Assembly: GCA_002389505.1 (NCBI GenBank)
Contig: DGPA01000013.1
Coordinates: forward strand, 1 to 18,515
DNA: 18,515 nucleotides
Direction: 5' to 3'
DNA from: Halieaceae bacterium UBA4452
GTDB taxonomy: Bacteria > Pseudomonadota > Gammaproteobacteria > Pseudomonadales > Halieaceae
Within the stretch, counting starts at the first letter, position 1, and each line of letters opens with the position of its first letter. The notes under the pieces were generated by a model. That model searched no databases. It saw nothing but the letters and a program-made list of their open reading frames with translations, and was not told the origin of the DNA. The position numbers and the translations under genes were made by a program. Shown here in pieces: positions 1 through 7,205 of the stretch.

Positions 1-357
1 GCAACTGAAACTCAAGGATATCACTGGGTCCCTCACCTGCCGCTCCGGTCAGCCCACCCTGTTGTAAATAAAACAGGCGGCCCGGCAGTGGCTCGACGAA
101 ACTAGGCGCCCAGTCACCAAAGACGTAGTGTCCTCTAAGGGCCCTGATCGCTTTGCCGCGGTACAAGCAATGGAAAGCCCTTCATCGTGATCATACTGTG
201 CCACAGGATCAATGACTTGGGGCACGCCGCCAAACTCGGCGTCTGTCACAAAACCACTCTGGATACCATTGTCATCGAAGCAATACGAGCCATCTTTGAT
301 TCGCCAACCGTAGTTGCCGCCAGCATGAACGATATCAACCTCTTCAATATCGTTCTG
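1..357 (-). pseudogene. Remnant of PQQ-dependent glucose/sorbosone dehydrogenase (3' part, frameshifted)
   Basis: Reading the minus strand from about 357 gives QNDIEEVDIVHAGGNYGWRI and then KDGSYCF, which is the hallmark C-terminal region of soluble PQQ-dependent sugar (glucose/sorbosone) dehydrogenases. The frame continues through PVAQYDHDEGLSIA to about position 166. The match then resumes in another frame at about 163 with YRGKAIRALRGHYVFGDW and GRLFYL, running to the left edge. In family members a GGFV-like tetrapeptide sits between these two blocks, so the break fits a deletion of about 10 nt. The N-terminal two thirds of the enzyme is missing: upstream of 357 the frame loses similarity and meets a TAG at 442-444. 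Two lesions make a pseudogene likely. A sequencing error could explain the frameshift but not the missing 5' part. The gene's end lies beyond position 1. Confidence 0.7.
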
Positions 358-670
358 GCTGGGCTCGTTAACTTGGCGATACCCTTTGGAGCGACGCGTT
401 AGCCATCCAGATAACCGAGAAACCCGTCGCCTCAGCCCCCGCTACCAATTGACGTCTTCGACCGGAGCTTGATAAATTAACCGCTGGCATGCTCATGGGC
501 TTGATCTGAGTGGCCGGGGCAGTCGTTCCGTCAACCTGACTACAGCGTGGGCCGACCCCTCGCTAGGAGCCCGGCAAGGCTATCGGCGCTAAAGCCAATA
601 GCAATCGATAGGTGGCAAAAAGGCAGCAGTATCCGGATGGATGAAATAGCGGCGCTTAAGGAGTGAACCC
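358..670. other. Gene-free stretch between the dehydrogenase remnant and the pagL-like gene
   Basis: No convincing coding region was found here on either strand. A 42-codon minus-strand ORF at 368-496 resembles nothing recognised. The stretch holds a small imperfect hairpin near 578-602 (GCTAT/ATAGC arms) and the ribosome binding site of the next gene. The promoter of the PagL-like gene should lie here, but no -35/-10 pair stands out. Confidence 0.5.
658..663 (+). promoter_or_regulatory. Ribosome binding site AAGGAG fixing a GTG start
   Basis: AAGGAG lies 7 nt before the GTG at 671. It is a strong Shine-Dalgarno match at ideal spacing and supports GTG rather than a later ATG as the start. 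Confidence 0.75.
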
Positions 671-1144
671 GTGACGCAAAAAATACTACCGATCGTGTGC
701 TTCCTGTTCATGTCCGGCATGGCACTAGCCGCGCGCGCCGATTGGGCAGCTGCGGTGACTACCGATATCGATACCGACGGCTTTGGACTGGTGGCCGAGC
801 ACCACTGGCCGGTGCAGTGGACTTATGGGCGTCTTACAGGTCGCTGGGCGGTTGCAGGTCGAATCGACGAGGATCGGGATGCGTTTTTCGGTGGCGGCGT
901 GACTGGAGAGTACCGTTTTGCCGAGAACTGGTTTGTCGAGATGGGTTTCATGCCCGGGCTATATCATGGCGGTGACACCGATCTAGGGGGTACGGTTCAT
1001 TTCCGATCAATGATCGGCATAGGCTTTGATATCAATAAAGATATTGGCCTAGGGCTGACCATTGACCACATGTCCAACGGCGGCATTCAAAGCCGCAACC
1101 CCGGCTCCGATGCGCTGATGCTGCGAATCAAATTTCGGCAATAG
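671..1144 (+). CDS. PagL-like lipid A 3-O-deacylase (acyloxyacyl hydrolase), outer membrane
   Basis: The 157-residue product starts at GTG behind a strong AAGGAG site. It has a signal peptide (residues 1-23, hydrophobic core PIVCFLFMSGMALA, cleavage near ARA-DW). The mature part has alternating aromatic/polar stretches rich in Gly, typical of a small outer membrane beta-barrel. The PagL signature is near the C-terminus: HMSNGG followed by NPG. H133 and S135 match the catalytic His and Ser of P. aeruginosa PagL (H126, S128). The third catalytic residue, Glu140 in PagL, falls on D147 here, which keeps the acid. PagL removes the 3-O-linked acyl chain of lipid A at the outer leaflet of the outer membrane, changing endotoxin structure and membrane packing. 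The gene stands alone and is convergent with the sulfotransferase. The family call is good; activity on lipid A is inferred. Confidence 0.8.
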   Translation: MTQKILPIVCFLFMSGMALAARADWAAAVTTDIDTDGFGLVAEHHWPVQWTYGRLTGRWAVAGRIDEDRDAFFGGGVTGEYRFAENWFVEMGFMPGLYHGGDTDLGGTVHFRSMIGIGFDINKDIGLGLTIDHMSNGGIQSRNPGSDALMLRIKFRQ

Positions 1145-1200
1145 TCTACCCACTGGCCACGTAGCTGCCATGAGCTATGTATTGGCGGCGAAAGGCGCAC

Positions 1201-2004
1201 TCACTGATCGTAGCCCAATAAAGCCAGCTGAGCGGTACAGCGCGCCAACGCCTGCTGGCGTACAAACTCCCCAACGTCGGCTTCTTGCGGAGACACAAAT
1301 TCAAACTCATGGTTGGGGTTAGTGGCGCGATAGCGCGCCTCCTGGGCCCTCATAGCCTCTCTAGAACCGAGTTCAAGGGTCTCTGTGAGCGCTTGCTCGG
1401 GGAGGTTCCACCCAAAATTTTCGTCGAGTGACTTCAGTGTCGCAAGGGGGTCCGCCACTAAGTCCTCGTAGCGTACGACATGAACAAAGACGACGTCTGA
1501 CGCAAACCGATGCTCAACGAGCCATGAATCCACGTGCCGACACCAGGCGTCGATACCAAAAGTAGGGTGCTCTATAAACGCGGTAATATCATCGTTCTCC
1601 CACCACCCGCGGCCCTTGGCATAACGAAAGTTACTCATTAAAACGTCGGCTGGGTGGCGAACCAAATAGAGGCTATGAATAAACTGGCTTGAGAATAGCG
1701 AGTGCGTCTTATAAAAACGCACCGGAGGATCTTGGAACAACAACGACTCGACGTGCTCAGCAACGCAGAGATCGACAATATAGTTACGCACAGATGCGAA
1801 GGTGGCTCGCGCACGGTAGCCGTTAGCCGCAAGGAAAGCATTGGCGAGCAGCACCGTTAAGAAAGTGATCCCCGATTTTGGAAATTCAGCCACATAAAAA
1901 TCAGCGGAGCTGGGATGTCGCCGGGGCGCTTGCAGCCGCCGCGTAACGTCGGGTACCTCTGGGTCTACGGCGGTTTCACCGGGAGATTGGCGTAAGCTCG
2001 GCAC
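1201..2004 (-). CDS. Sulfotransferase family protein
   Basis: The 267-residue product has the two PAPS-binding elements of the cytosolic-type sulfotransferase fold. The 5'-phosphosulfate loop is PKSGITFL (residues 42-49, with K43). The 3'-phosphate motif is LVRHPADVLMS (about 114-124, with R116 and S124). Between them YKTH supplies H101, the likely catalytic base. RYEDLVADP follows, as in family members. Such enzymes transfer sulfate from PAPS to a hydroxyl or amine; the acceptor cannot be told from sequence. The frame stays open upstream to a TTG at 2073 (290 residues) with no ribosome binding site. I chose the GTG at 2004 because GAGGTGA lies just before it. The gene is isolated, with the PagL-like gene facing its 3' end. 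PAPS-synthesis genes are not in the window. The family call is firm; the substrate is unknown. Confidence 0.8.
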   Translation of the reverse strand: MPSLRQSPGETAVDPEVPDVTRRLQAPRRHPSSADFYVAEFPKSGITFLTVLLANAFLAANGYRARATFASVRNYIVDLCVAEHVESLLFQDPPVRFYKTHSLFSSQFIHSLYLVRHPADVLMSNFRYAKGRGWWENDDITAFIEHPTFGIDAWCRHVDSWLVEHRFASDVVFVHVVRYEDLVADPLATLKSLDENFGWNLPEQALTETLELGSREAMRAQEARYRATNPNHEFEFVSPQEADVGEFVRQQALARCTAQLALLGYDQ

Positions 2005-2006
2005 TG

Positions 2007-2013
2007 TCACCTC
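2007..2013 (-). promoter_or_regulatory. Ribosome binding site GAGGTGA of the sulfotransferase gene
   Basis: On the minus strand GAGGTGA, a 7-nt match to the anti-Shine-Dalgarno complement, puts its GAGG core 5 nt before the GTG at 2004. The earlier in-frame TTG at 2073 has no such site, so this element decides the start. Confidence 0.45.
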
Positions 2014-2165
2014 ATTGCTTGATAGGGCTTTAACCGTACAGTGGCCCAACGTCGTCAGCACACTCCACGGCAAGCGCTGTTAATGGCTGGCCTCTCTAAC
2101 CGGCCAATCGCTATCTTAACCTAACGGCAGGCGCTGTTGAGGGTTATTAAGCGGAGGGCGGGTCA

Positions 2166-2195
2166 TCGAACGCCGGGGGCAAGCCTCCGGTTCGA
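2166..2195 (-). terminator. Stem-loop after the rdgC-DUF1653 pair, possible terminator
   Basis: The arms CCGGGGGC (2173-2180) and GCCTCCGG (2183-2190) pair with one G-U wobble. The outer TCGAA/TTCGA arms extend the stem past a 2-nt bulge. The hairpin begins 7 nt after the DUF1653 stop codon. There is no T-run on the minus strand, so it is not a classical intrinsic terminator. It could stabilise the 3' end or act with Rho. Confidence 0.35.
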
Positions 2196-2202
2196 ACCAT
2201 CG

Positions 2203-2418
2203 CTATTTGGCCACAAAGGCAAAACGTGGCTGAGTATATCCATCGACGGTCACCGTCTCAGTGAACATACTTAAGGGTCTGACCCACAGACTGTAATCAC
2301 CATAAAGCGTCCGATATACCACAAACCACTCTTGGGTTTCTGAGTGGCGCGCGACGTCCATCACTTGGTACTCATTCCCTTTATAATGGCGGTAACGCCC
2401 TGGCTTAGGAAAATCCAT
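2203..2418 (-). CDS. DUF1653 domain-containing protein
   Basis: This complete 71-residue protein is almost entirely the DUF1653 domain: GRYRHYKGNEYQVMDVARHS at the N-terminus, then VVYR, LYGDYSLWVRPLSMF and a C-terminal PRF. These are the family's conserved blocks, and the length is typical. No molecular function is established for the family. The protein has no signal peptide or membrane segment, so it is probably cytoplasmic and a small beta-rich fold. It starts at an ATG 5 nt after the rdgC stop codon, so the two are almost certainly co-transcribed, with rdgC first. Confidence 0.85.
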   Translation of the reverse strand: MDFPKPGRYRHYKGNEYQVMDVARHSETQEWFVVYRTLYGDYSLWVRPLSMFTETVTVDGYTQPRFAFVAK

Positions 2419-2423
2419 AGCCG

Positions 2424-3326
2424 CTACTCCGCGAGGCCGCCAAAGGCGTTTAACAGTATAGGGTTGAGTTCTGAGATAGCTTCCGCCATGAGTAAAAAGT
2501 CCGCGTCTCGACGAGCAAGTCTGTCGTCTTTCAGCTCGTCGTTTGCGCCCAACAACGCCTCGCCAAATTTTAGTCGACGAAGCACGAGATCACTGCCGAG
2601 CACAAAACTGAGTCGGTCTTGATAACGCAATGCTAGGCGTTGTACCTGCTTCCCCGATTCAATGTGGGAACGTATTTCGTCGCAGTCCAACATCATGCTG
2701 CGAGCACGTACCACACCCCCATCCTCACCCGGCTCGACGAGATCTGCTTCGTGACCTAACTCAAAGCCATTGGGTAAATCGTTATGGAGCAGCCACTCAC
2801 TCATCACCATAGCCGGATTTTTCCGGCTATTGGGTAACACTGCAGGCAAACTGCCAATCGCGTCACGTACGGCATTTAATAGATCTTCTGCTCGGGACGC
2901 GCTGGCGTTATTCACCCACAGCCAGCCATCTTTTTCATGGATCAGCGCCTCAATGGCTTTATTGCGCGTGAACGCGCGAGGCAGTAGATCCTGGGTCACC
3001 TCATCGCCAATAGTGAGTTTTTCCTTACGATAGATCTTGCGGCTCTCAGCCAGTTGAATCTGGCTAACGCGATGGTGTACTTCTTCTCGCACCACGGACG
3101 GTGGCAGTAGTTTTTCTTCTCGCTGCAATCGAATCAACCAAAACGGACCGGCAGCATGGACAAGCGCCTCCGCCGAGTCTGCGAGTGCCGCTACCCAACC
3201 GGTACTTTGTGGCTGGGTCGGACGGCAAGGGACAAATGGCCGCGAGGAAAGACGCTGTGCCAGTTCTTCGGCATTCAAGCCTAGTCTGTCGGATAAACGA
3301 TAGGGACGTAAATTGCGAAACCACAT
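2424..3326 (-). CDS. rdgC: Recombination-associated protein RdgC
   Basis: The product matches E. coli RdgC along its whole length: MWFRNLRPYRL at the N-terminus, FVPC near 31-34, RKEEKLLP-like QREEKLLPP near 68-76, LLPRAF near 114-119, EDGGVVRA near 211-218, RRLKFGEALL near 260-269 and RRDADFLLM near 282-290. RdgC is a ring-shaped DNA-binding protein on the nucleoid that limits RecA filament formation and affects replication fork restart. The open frame reaches 3437, but I chose the ATG at 3326 because the protein then begins exactly as family members do and is 300 residues long (E. coli has 303). The ribosome binding site is weak. A 240-bp gap separates it from divergent gloA, and both promoters should lie there. 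Confidence 0.95.
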   Translation of the reverse strand: MWFRNLRPYRLSDRLGLNAEELAQRLSSRPFVPCRPTQPQSTGWVAALADSAEALVHAAGPFWLIRLQREEKLLPPSVVREEVHHRVSQIQLAESRKIYRKEKLTIGDEVTQDLLPRAFTRNKAIEALIHEKDGWLWVNNASASRAEDLLNAVRDAIGSLPAVLPNSRKNPAMVMSEWLLHNDLPNGFELGHEADLVEPGEDGGVVRARSMMLDCDEIRSHIESGKQVQRLALRYQDRLSFVLGSDLVLRRLKFGEALLGANDELKDDRLARRDADFLLMAEAISELNPILLNAFGGLAE

Positions 3327-3566
3327 AACAGGACTCAACGTTGACAAAAAATCTTCCCGTGCGATGCACCGGTTACCAAGACTAGGTTCAAGACCGCCAG
3401 TGTAACGCGAAGACCTGCCTCGATGGAATTTGCGCACCCATTATCCCACTCGGTCGATGACTACGAGCTCGCACTGTCTGTCTCGCTAAGCCTCGGAGCC
3501 AAGCGCGCTGCCACTGGGCTGCGCAGCAAGTTACACTATCGCTCTCTTAATCCGGTGGAGCGAACC

Positions 3567-4007
3567 ATGCGCTATTTACACACTATGATCCGTGCCAGTG
3601 ATCTCGACGCTAACTTAACCTTTTTTTGTGACCACCTAGGATTAGTCGAAGTAAAGCGCTACGACAGCGAGAAAGGTCGATTTACATTGGTATTTCTTGC
3701 CGCACCGGCGGACGCATCAGGCGCCACCGAGAGCCAGAGTCCGCTGTTGGAAATAACCCATAACTGGGATTTTGAGGCCTATGATGGTGGCCGTAATTTT
3801 GGCCACCTCGCCTATCGAGTGGATAATATTTACACCGTTTGCCAACGGCTCATGGACGGCGGCGTGACCATTAATCGCCCGCCTCGGGACGGCTATATGG
3901 CTTTTGTTCGCTCCCCTGAGGGCATTTCCATTGAGTTATTGCAGGAGGGCGAGCCCCTAGCGCCTCAAGCGCCTTGGGCGTCAATGGACAATACCGGCAG
4001 TTGGTAG
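3567..4007 (+). CDS. gloA: Lactoylglutathione lyase (glyoxalase I)
   Basis: The 146-residue protein is a single-domain glyoxalase I of the vicinal-oxygen-chelate fold. It isomerises the hemithioacetal of methylglyoxal and glutathione to S-lactoylglutathione in the cytoplasm. The four metal ligands of E. coli GloA (H5, E56, H74, E122) are present as H5 in MRYLHTMIR, E62 in LLEITHN, H80 in NFGHLAYRV, and E123 in SPEGISIELL. These positions suggest the Ni/Co-dependent bacterial type. The open frame extends back to 3423, but the ATG at 3567 has GGTGGAG (3554-3560) 6 nt upstream and gives the standard N-terminus. It is convergent with the amidotransferase gene. Confidence 0.93.
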   Translation: MRYLHTMIRASDLDANLTFFCDHLGLVEVKRYDSEKGRFTLVFLAAPADASGATESQSPLLEITHNWDFEAYDGGRNFGHLAYRVDNIYTVCQRLMDGGVTINRPPRDGYMAFVRSPEGISIELLQEGEPLAPQAPWASMDNTGSW

Positions 4008-4057
4008 CCCACCCCCCCTAGCCGCTATTGCAAGGTGCGCGATCATAGATACCCCTG

Positions 4058-4072
4058 ACTGGCGCGCCCAGT
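4058..4072. terminator. Short hairpin between convergent gloA and amidotransferase genes
   Basis: ACTGG (4058-4062) and CCAGT (4068-4072) can pair around a CGCGC loop and are followed by TCTTGTC on the + strand. It is a weak, possibly bidirectional terminator in a 70-bp convergent gap. The stem is short and the T-tract poor. Confidence 0.3.
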
Positions 4073-4077
4073 TCTTG

Positions 4078-4785
4078 TCATTGGGCGCCGAAAAAGCTAA
4101 GCATCCAGCGCGCGACCCGCTCCCCCTGATGCTCTATGGCATCGAGCGACGCCATGCCGGCGCTTACTCTTTCATCGCCAATCATAGACCGCCGGAAGTG
4201 CATAATTTCCCGTGAATATTCGGGAATAAATTCTGGATGCCCCTGAAAGGTCAGTATGTGGTCAGCGATTTTGAAACCTGCGATGGGGCAGTGCTCACTG
4301 TGAGCAACCACTTCAGCATCGACAGGGGCAGACATGACCTGATCTTGATGCGACGCGAGTAAACTGAGCACCTCGCCCTGCCCGTCGGCACTCAATGTCG
4401 GCGCCGTTATGGCGTAGGAGTGAACACCAACGCCCCAGCCTTTTGGGGACTTATCCACCAGACCACCCAACGCCTGGGCAATCAGCTGGTGACCAAAACA
4501 GATGCCCACCACCTTGCGTCGCTCGCGGTGCAAACGCCGGACAAAATCTTCTAACTGCCTAATCCACGGCTTGTCTTCATAAACGCTACTTTTTGACCCT
4601 GTAATAATGAAGCCATCAACCCCGTCGGTGGTTGGCGGCAAGGCGCCCTGCTCCACGTCCCACACCTGAAACGATAGCGTTGGATCGACGAGCGTTAATA
4701 GCCGCTCAAACATATCGGGGTATTCTCCGAAGGTGGCAACCCATTCGGGGCGCACCGCATCGGTTTTAAGAATGCTAATGTTCAT
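4078..4785 (-). CDS. Class I glutamine amidotransferase (GMP synthase-like GATase domain)
   Basis: This 235-residue stand-alone class I glutamine amidotransferase domain has all catalytic elements. The nucleophile elbow GICFGHQLIAQALGG contains C96, and GHPEF contains H183 and E185. IITGSKSSVYED (60-71) is the oxyanion-loop region seen in the YfeJ/GuaA-like subfamily. Such domains hydrolyse glutamine or act on gamma-glutamyl compounds. Stand-alone members are often gamma-glutamyl hydrolases or ammonia donors for an unlinked partner. No synthetase partner is adjacent, so the reaction cannot be named. The ATG at 4785 has only a weak ribosome binding site. It is divergent from the multiheme cytochrome gene, with a 179-bp intergenic region. 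Confidence 0.85.
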   Translation of the reverse strand: MNISILKTDAVRPEWVATFGEYPDMFERLLTLVDPTLSFQVWDVEQGALPPTTDGVDGFIITGSKSSVYEDKPWIRQLEDFVRRLHRERRKVVGICFGHQLIAQALGGLVDKSPKGWGVGVHSYAITAPTLSADGQGEVLSLLASHQDQVMSAPVDAEVVAHSEHCPIAGFKIADHILTFQGHPEFIPEYSREIMHFRRSMIGDERVSAGMASLDAIEHQGERVARWMLSFFGAQ

Positions 4786-4807
4786 AGGCCATTGTGCTCT
4801 CTATCTG

Positions 4808-4833
4808 GGTGGCTTGAATAGGTGGCTTGAAAC
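4808..4833. repeat. Tandem 13-bp direct repeat upstream of the amidotransferase gene
   Basis: GGTGGCTTGAATA (4808-4820) is followed directly by GGTGGCTTGAAAC (4821-4833), 11 of 13 bases identical. It lies in the divergent promoter region between the amidotransferase and cytochrome genes, so it could bind a regulator. It could also be a chance slippage duplication. Confidence 0.5.
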
Positions 4834-4964
4834 AGGGCTAGTGTATCGGTAAGCGCGCCCCGGAGCCTATCCCCGGTCAAGGGTACATCTGATCAAACAA
4901 CATGCTCATAATAACGATATACTGATTGGGTAGTGGCCACTGAATTATTTGGGCAGAAACCAGT

Positions 4965-7199
4965 TTGATCATTGTTGCACGCATCCAACGCCTGTATTGG
5001 CTACTATTGCTTAGCTGTTTAACGCCGATTGCGCTCGGGGCAGACTACCTGGGCAATAGCGCCTGCGCAGGCTGTCACGTACAACAGCAGGACGATTGGC
5101 TAAACTCTCATCATGACCTCGCCATGCAGACGGTCAGCGAACAAACGGTGCTCGGTGACTTCAATGATGCTCGCTTCCAATACGGCGAAACCATCACTCG
5201 CTTTTTTCGTCGGGACACCGAATTTTGGGTGGAAACTGACAACGCCGCCGGTGAGCTTGAGGCGTTCAAGGTGGCCTATGTTTTTGGCGTTTATCCCTTA
5301 CAGCAGCTGCTGTTACCCCTATCAGGGGGGCGTCTACAAGCACTGAGCATTGCATGGGATTCGCGGCCCACCGCTCAAGGCGGTCAGCGCTGGTACCATA
5401 TCTATGCAGATCAAGCCCCCATAACAGCAGACGACCCCTTACACTGGACCGGGCCCTATCACAACTGGAACACCCGTTGCGCTGAATGCCACAGCACCAA
5501 TGTGCGCAAGAACTACAGCGCAGACACCCGCCGCTTCGATACCCGCTATGATCAAATTGATGTTGGCTGCGAGGCCTGTCACGGTCCAGGCAGTCAACAC
5601 GTGGAACGCGCCCAGCTGGGTGACCTTGAGGGGATTGCCCATGGCGGCTTTGCTATGAGCTTGGCGGGACGAGGAACCTGGCGCTGGACGGAGGGGGAAG
5701 CCATCGCCCAACGCCAATCAGCGCTTGAAAACAACGCGCAAATCGATAATTGTGGCCGCTGCCACGCGCGTCGTAGCACCTTAGGTGATTATCACTACGG
5801 CGCAGATCTTCTAGACACCCATCGCTTGGCCACGCTCCGCTCACCCTTGTACTGGCCCGATGGGCAAATAAATGATGAAGTGTACGTCTACGGCTCATTC
5901 ATACAAAGCAAGATGCATCAAGCGGACGTGGTCTGCACCAACTGCCATAACCCTCATAGCAATACCTTGCTCGCCAAAGGCAATGGTTTGTGCGCGCAAT
6001 GCCACCAGCCGGCGGTTTACGACCAGAAACAGCATCACCGACACAGTCCGGCCTCGCCCGGCGCACAATGTGTCGAGTGCCATATGCCCAGCCAAGTGTA
6101 TATGGGCGTGGATGCGCGACGGGATCACAGCATGCGTATACCCCGACCCGATTTGAGCCTGACCACAGGCAGCCCAAATGCCTGTACTCAGTGCCATCAA
6201 GATCAGTCCGCATCCTGGGCACTTGATGCTCTAAAAAAATGGGGTATACATTTCACGGATCAGCGCAATCATCCTGCACGGGCCTTTCACTCTGCCCAGC
6301 GCGGTGATGTTCGCGCACTAACATCGCTCAAGGCTATCATCGACAATAACGATGCCACAGCCATTTTGCGGGCTTCGGCCATAGAGCACTACGGTCAATT
6401 CTCTCCCCCAGACCTATCGCGTACCGCTGCCATGATACTGACCTCTGAGGACGCGCTGTTACGAGCAAGTGCCGTTCGCAGCACCTCAGCGCTGGCGCCA
6501 CAGCAGCGCTATTTGCTGCTACGCACTCTTATCGATGATCCTATACTGGGGGTGCGCATGGCGGTAGCCGAGGCGTTGGCAGGGACGCCACGAGGGGCAT
6601 TACGAGGGAAAGATATCGCGCCACTTGACGCGCTGCTGGCTGAATACGAGACCGTTCAATCTGCGCATCTGGATATGCCCTCGGTTCAACTGCAATTGGC
6701 CAACGTTTGGATTAGCCAGGGCAAGACGAGTCAGGCAGAGTCTGCGCTCAAGGAAGCGTTGCGAATTAACCCTCAGTTCGTCGCTGCGCGATTAAATCTG
6801 AGCGATTTATTCCGTCAGACCGACCGCGAAGAGCAAGCCCGCGCGCTACTGGTTAAGGGAATAAAGCTAACACCCGAGGTCGGCGCTTTGCAGCATTCGC
6901 TGGGTCTGTTGGAGATACGCGCGGGCAATATCGATAGCGCCTTAGTGCACCTCGAAGCGGCTGCAAGCGAGGAGGCAGGCGAGAGTCGCCACCGCTACGT
7001 CTACGCGATCGCCCTGCATGACACCGGTAAGCTCGAGCAAGCACTGACGGTATTGGAGCGGCTCAACACCGATTTACCCGGTAACCCAGAGGTACTCTAC
7101 GCCCTAATTGGCTACGCGAAGGCGTTGGGCGACGGTGCGAAAGCTGGCCGCTACAGCGCCCAACTTCAGGCCATAGTCCAGACGGCTGGGTTGCGCTGA
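4965..7199 (+). CDS. Secreted octaheme c-type cytochrome with HEAT-like and TPR regions
   Basis: The 744-residue protein starts with a signal peptide (hydrophobic YWLLLLSCLTPIALG, cleavage near GA-DY), so it is exported to the periplasm. Eight CXXCH heme-binding motifs begin at C34, C172, C202, C263, C324, C343, C369 and C407. Residues about 440-550 have helical HEAT-like repeats (ILRASAIEHYG, LLRASAVRSTSAL, LGVRMAVAEALAG). About 560-744 hold four to five TPR units (AESALKEALRINPQFVAARL, GLLEIRAGNIDSALVHLEAA). Heme chains of this kind carry electrons; TPR and HEAT segments usually bind partners. The first motif and the HH at 49-50 resemble cytochrome c554/NrfA-like proteins, but no catalytic site could be identified. 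The frame opens at a TGA (4941-4943), leaving TTG at 4965 as the best start; the ribosome binding site is weak. It is a single gene, convergent with the YceI-family gene only 6 nt away. The electron donor and acceptor are unknown. Confidence 0.85.
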   Translation: MIIVARIQRLYWLLLLSCLTPIALGADYLGNSACAGCHVQQQDDWLNSHHDLAMQTVSEQTVLGDFNDARFQYGETITRFFRRDTEFWVETDNAAGELEAFKVAYVFGVYPLQQLLLPLSGGRLQALSIAWDSRPTAQGGQRWYHIYADQAPITADDPLHWTGPYHNWNTRCAECHSTNVRKNYSADTRRFDTRYDQIDVGCEACHGPGSQHVERAQLGDLEGIAHGGFAMSLAGRGTWRWTEGEAIAQRQSALENNAQIDNCGRCHARRSTLGDYHYGADLLDTHRLATLRSPLYWPDGQINDEVYVYGSFIQSKMHQADVVCTNCHNPHSNTLLAKGNGLCAQCHQPAVYDQKQHHRHSPASPGAQCVECHMPSQVYMGVDARRDHSMRIPRPDLSLTTGSPNACTQCHQDQSASWALDALKKWGIHFTDQRNHPARAFHSAQRGDVRALTSLKAIIDNNDATAILRASAIEHYGQFSPPDLSRTAAMILTSEDALLRASAVRSTSALAPQQRYLLLRTLIDDPILGVRMAVAEALAGTPRGALRGKDIAPLDALLAEYETVQSAHLDMPSVQLQLANVWISQGKTSQAESALKEALRINPQFVAARLNLSDLFRQTDREEQARALLVKGIKLTPEVGALQHSLGLLEIRAGNIDSALVHLEAAASEEAGESRHRYVYAIALHDTGKLEQALTVLERLNTDLPGNPEVLYALIGYAKALGDGAKAGRYSAQLQAIVQTAGLR

Positions 7200-7205
7200 G
7201 GGCTG

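Noticed and set aside
187..402. A 71-codon + strand ORF over the left edge
   Set aside because: It is the antisense shadow of the sugar dehydrogenase remnant, whose minus-strand reading gives clear family motifs.
368..496. A 42-codon minus-strand ORF upstream of the dehydrogenase remnant
   Set aside because: No recognisable domain, no ribosome binding site, and it overlaps the decayed region; likely chance.
575..650. Possible riboswitch-like hairpin (GCGCTAAAGCC, ATAGGTGGC) before the PagL-like gene
   Set aside because: It loosely recalls cyclic-di-GMP riboswitch segments, but the conserved core and pairing do not fit; a covariance-model search would be needed to support it.
2183..2200. GGTTCGAACC resembling a tRNA T-loop
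   Set aside because: The flanking bases cannot form a T-stem, and no anticodon arm or acceptor stem is present.
3423..3566. 48-codon N-terminal extension of gloA
   Set aside because: The standard GloA N-terminus and a good ribosome binding site both point to the ATG at 3567; the extension has no family similarity.
4850..4885. FNR/Anr-like half-site ATCAA upstream of the cytochrome gene
   Set aside because: The partner half-site TTGAT is not present at the required 4-bp spacing.
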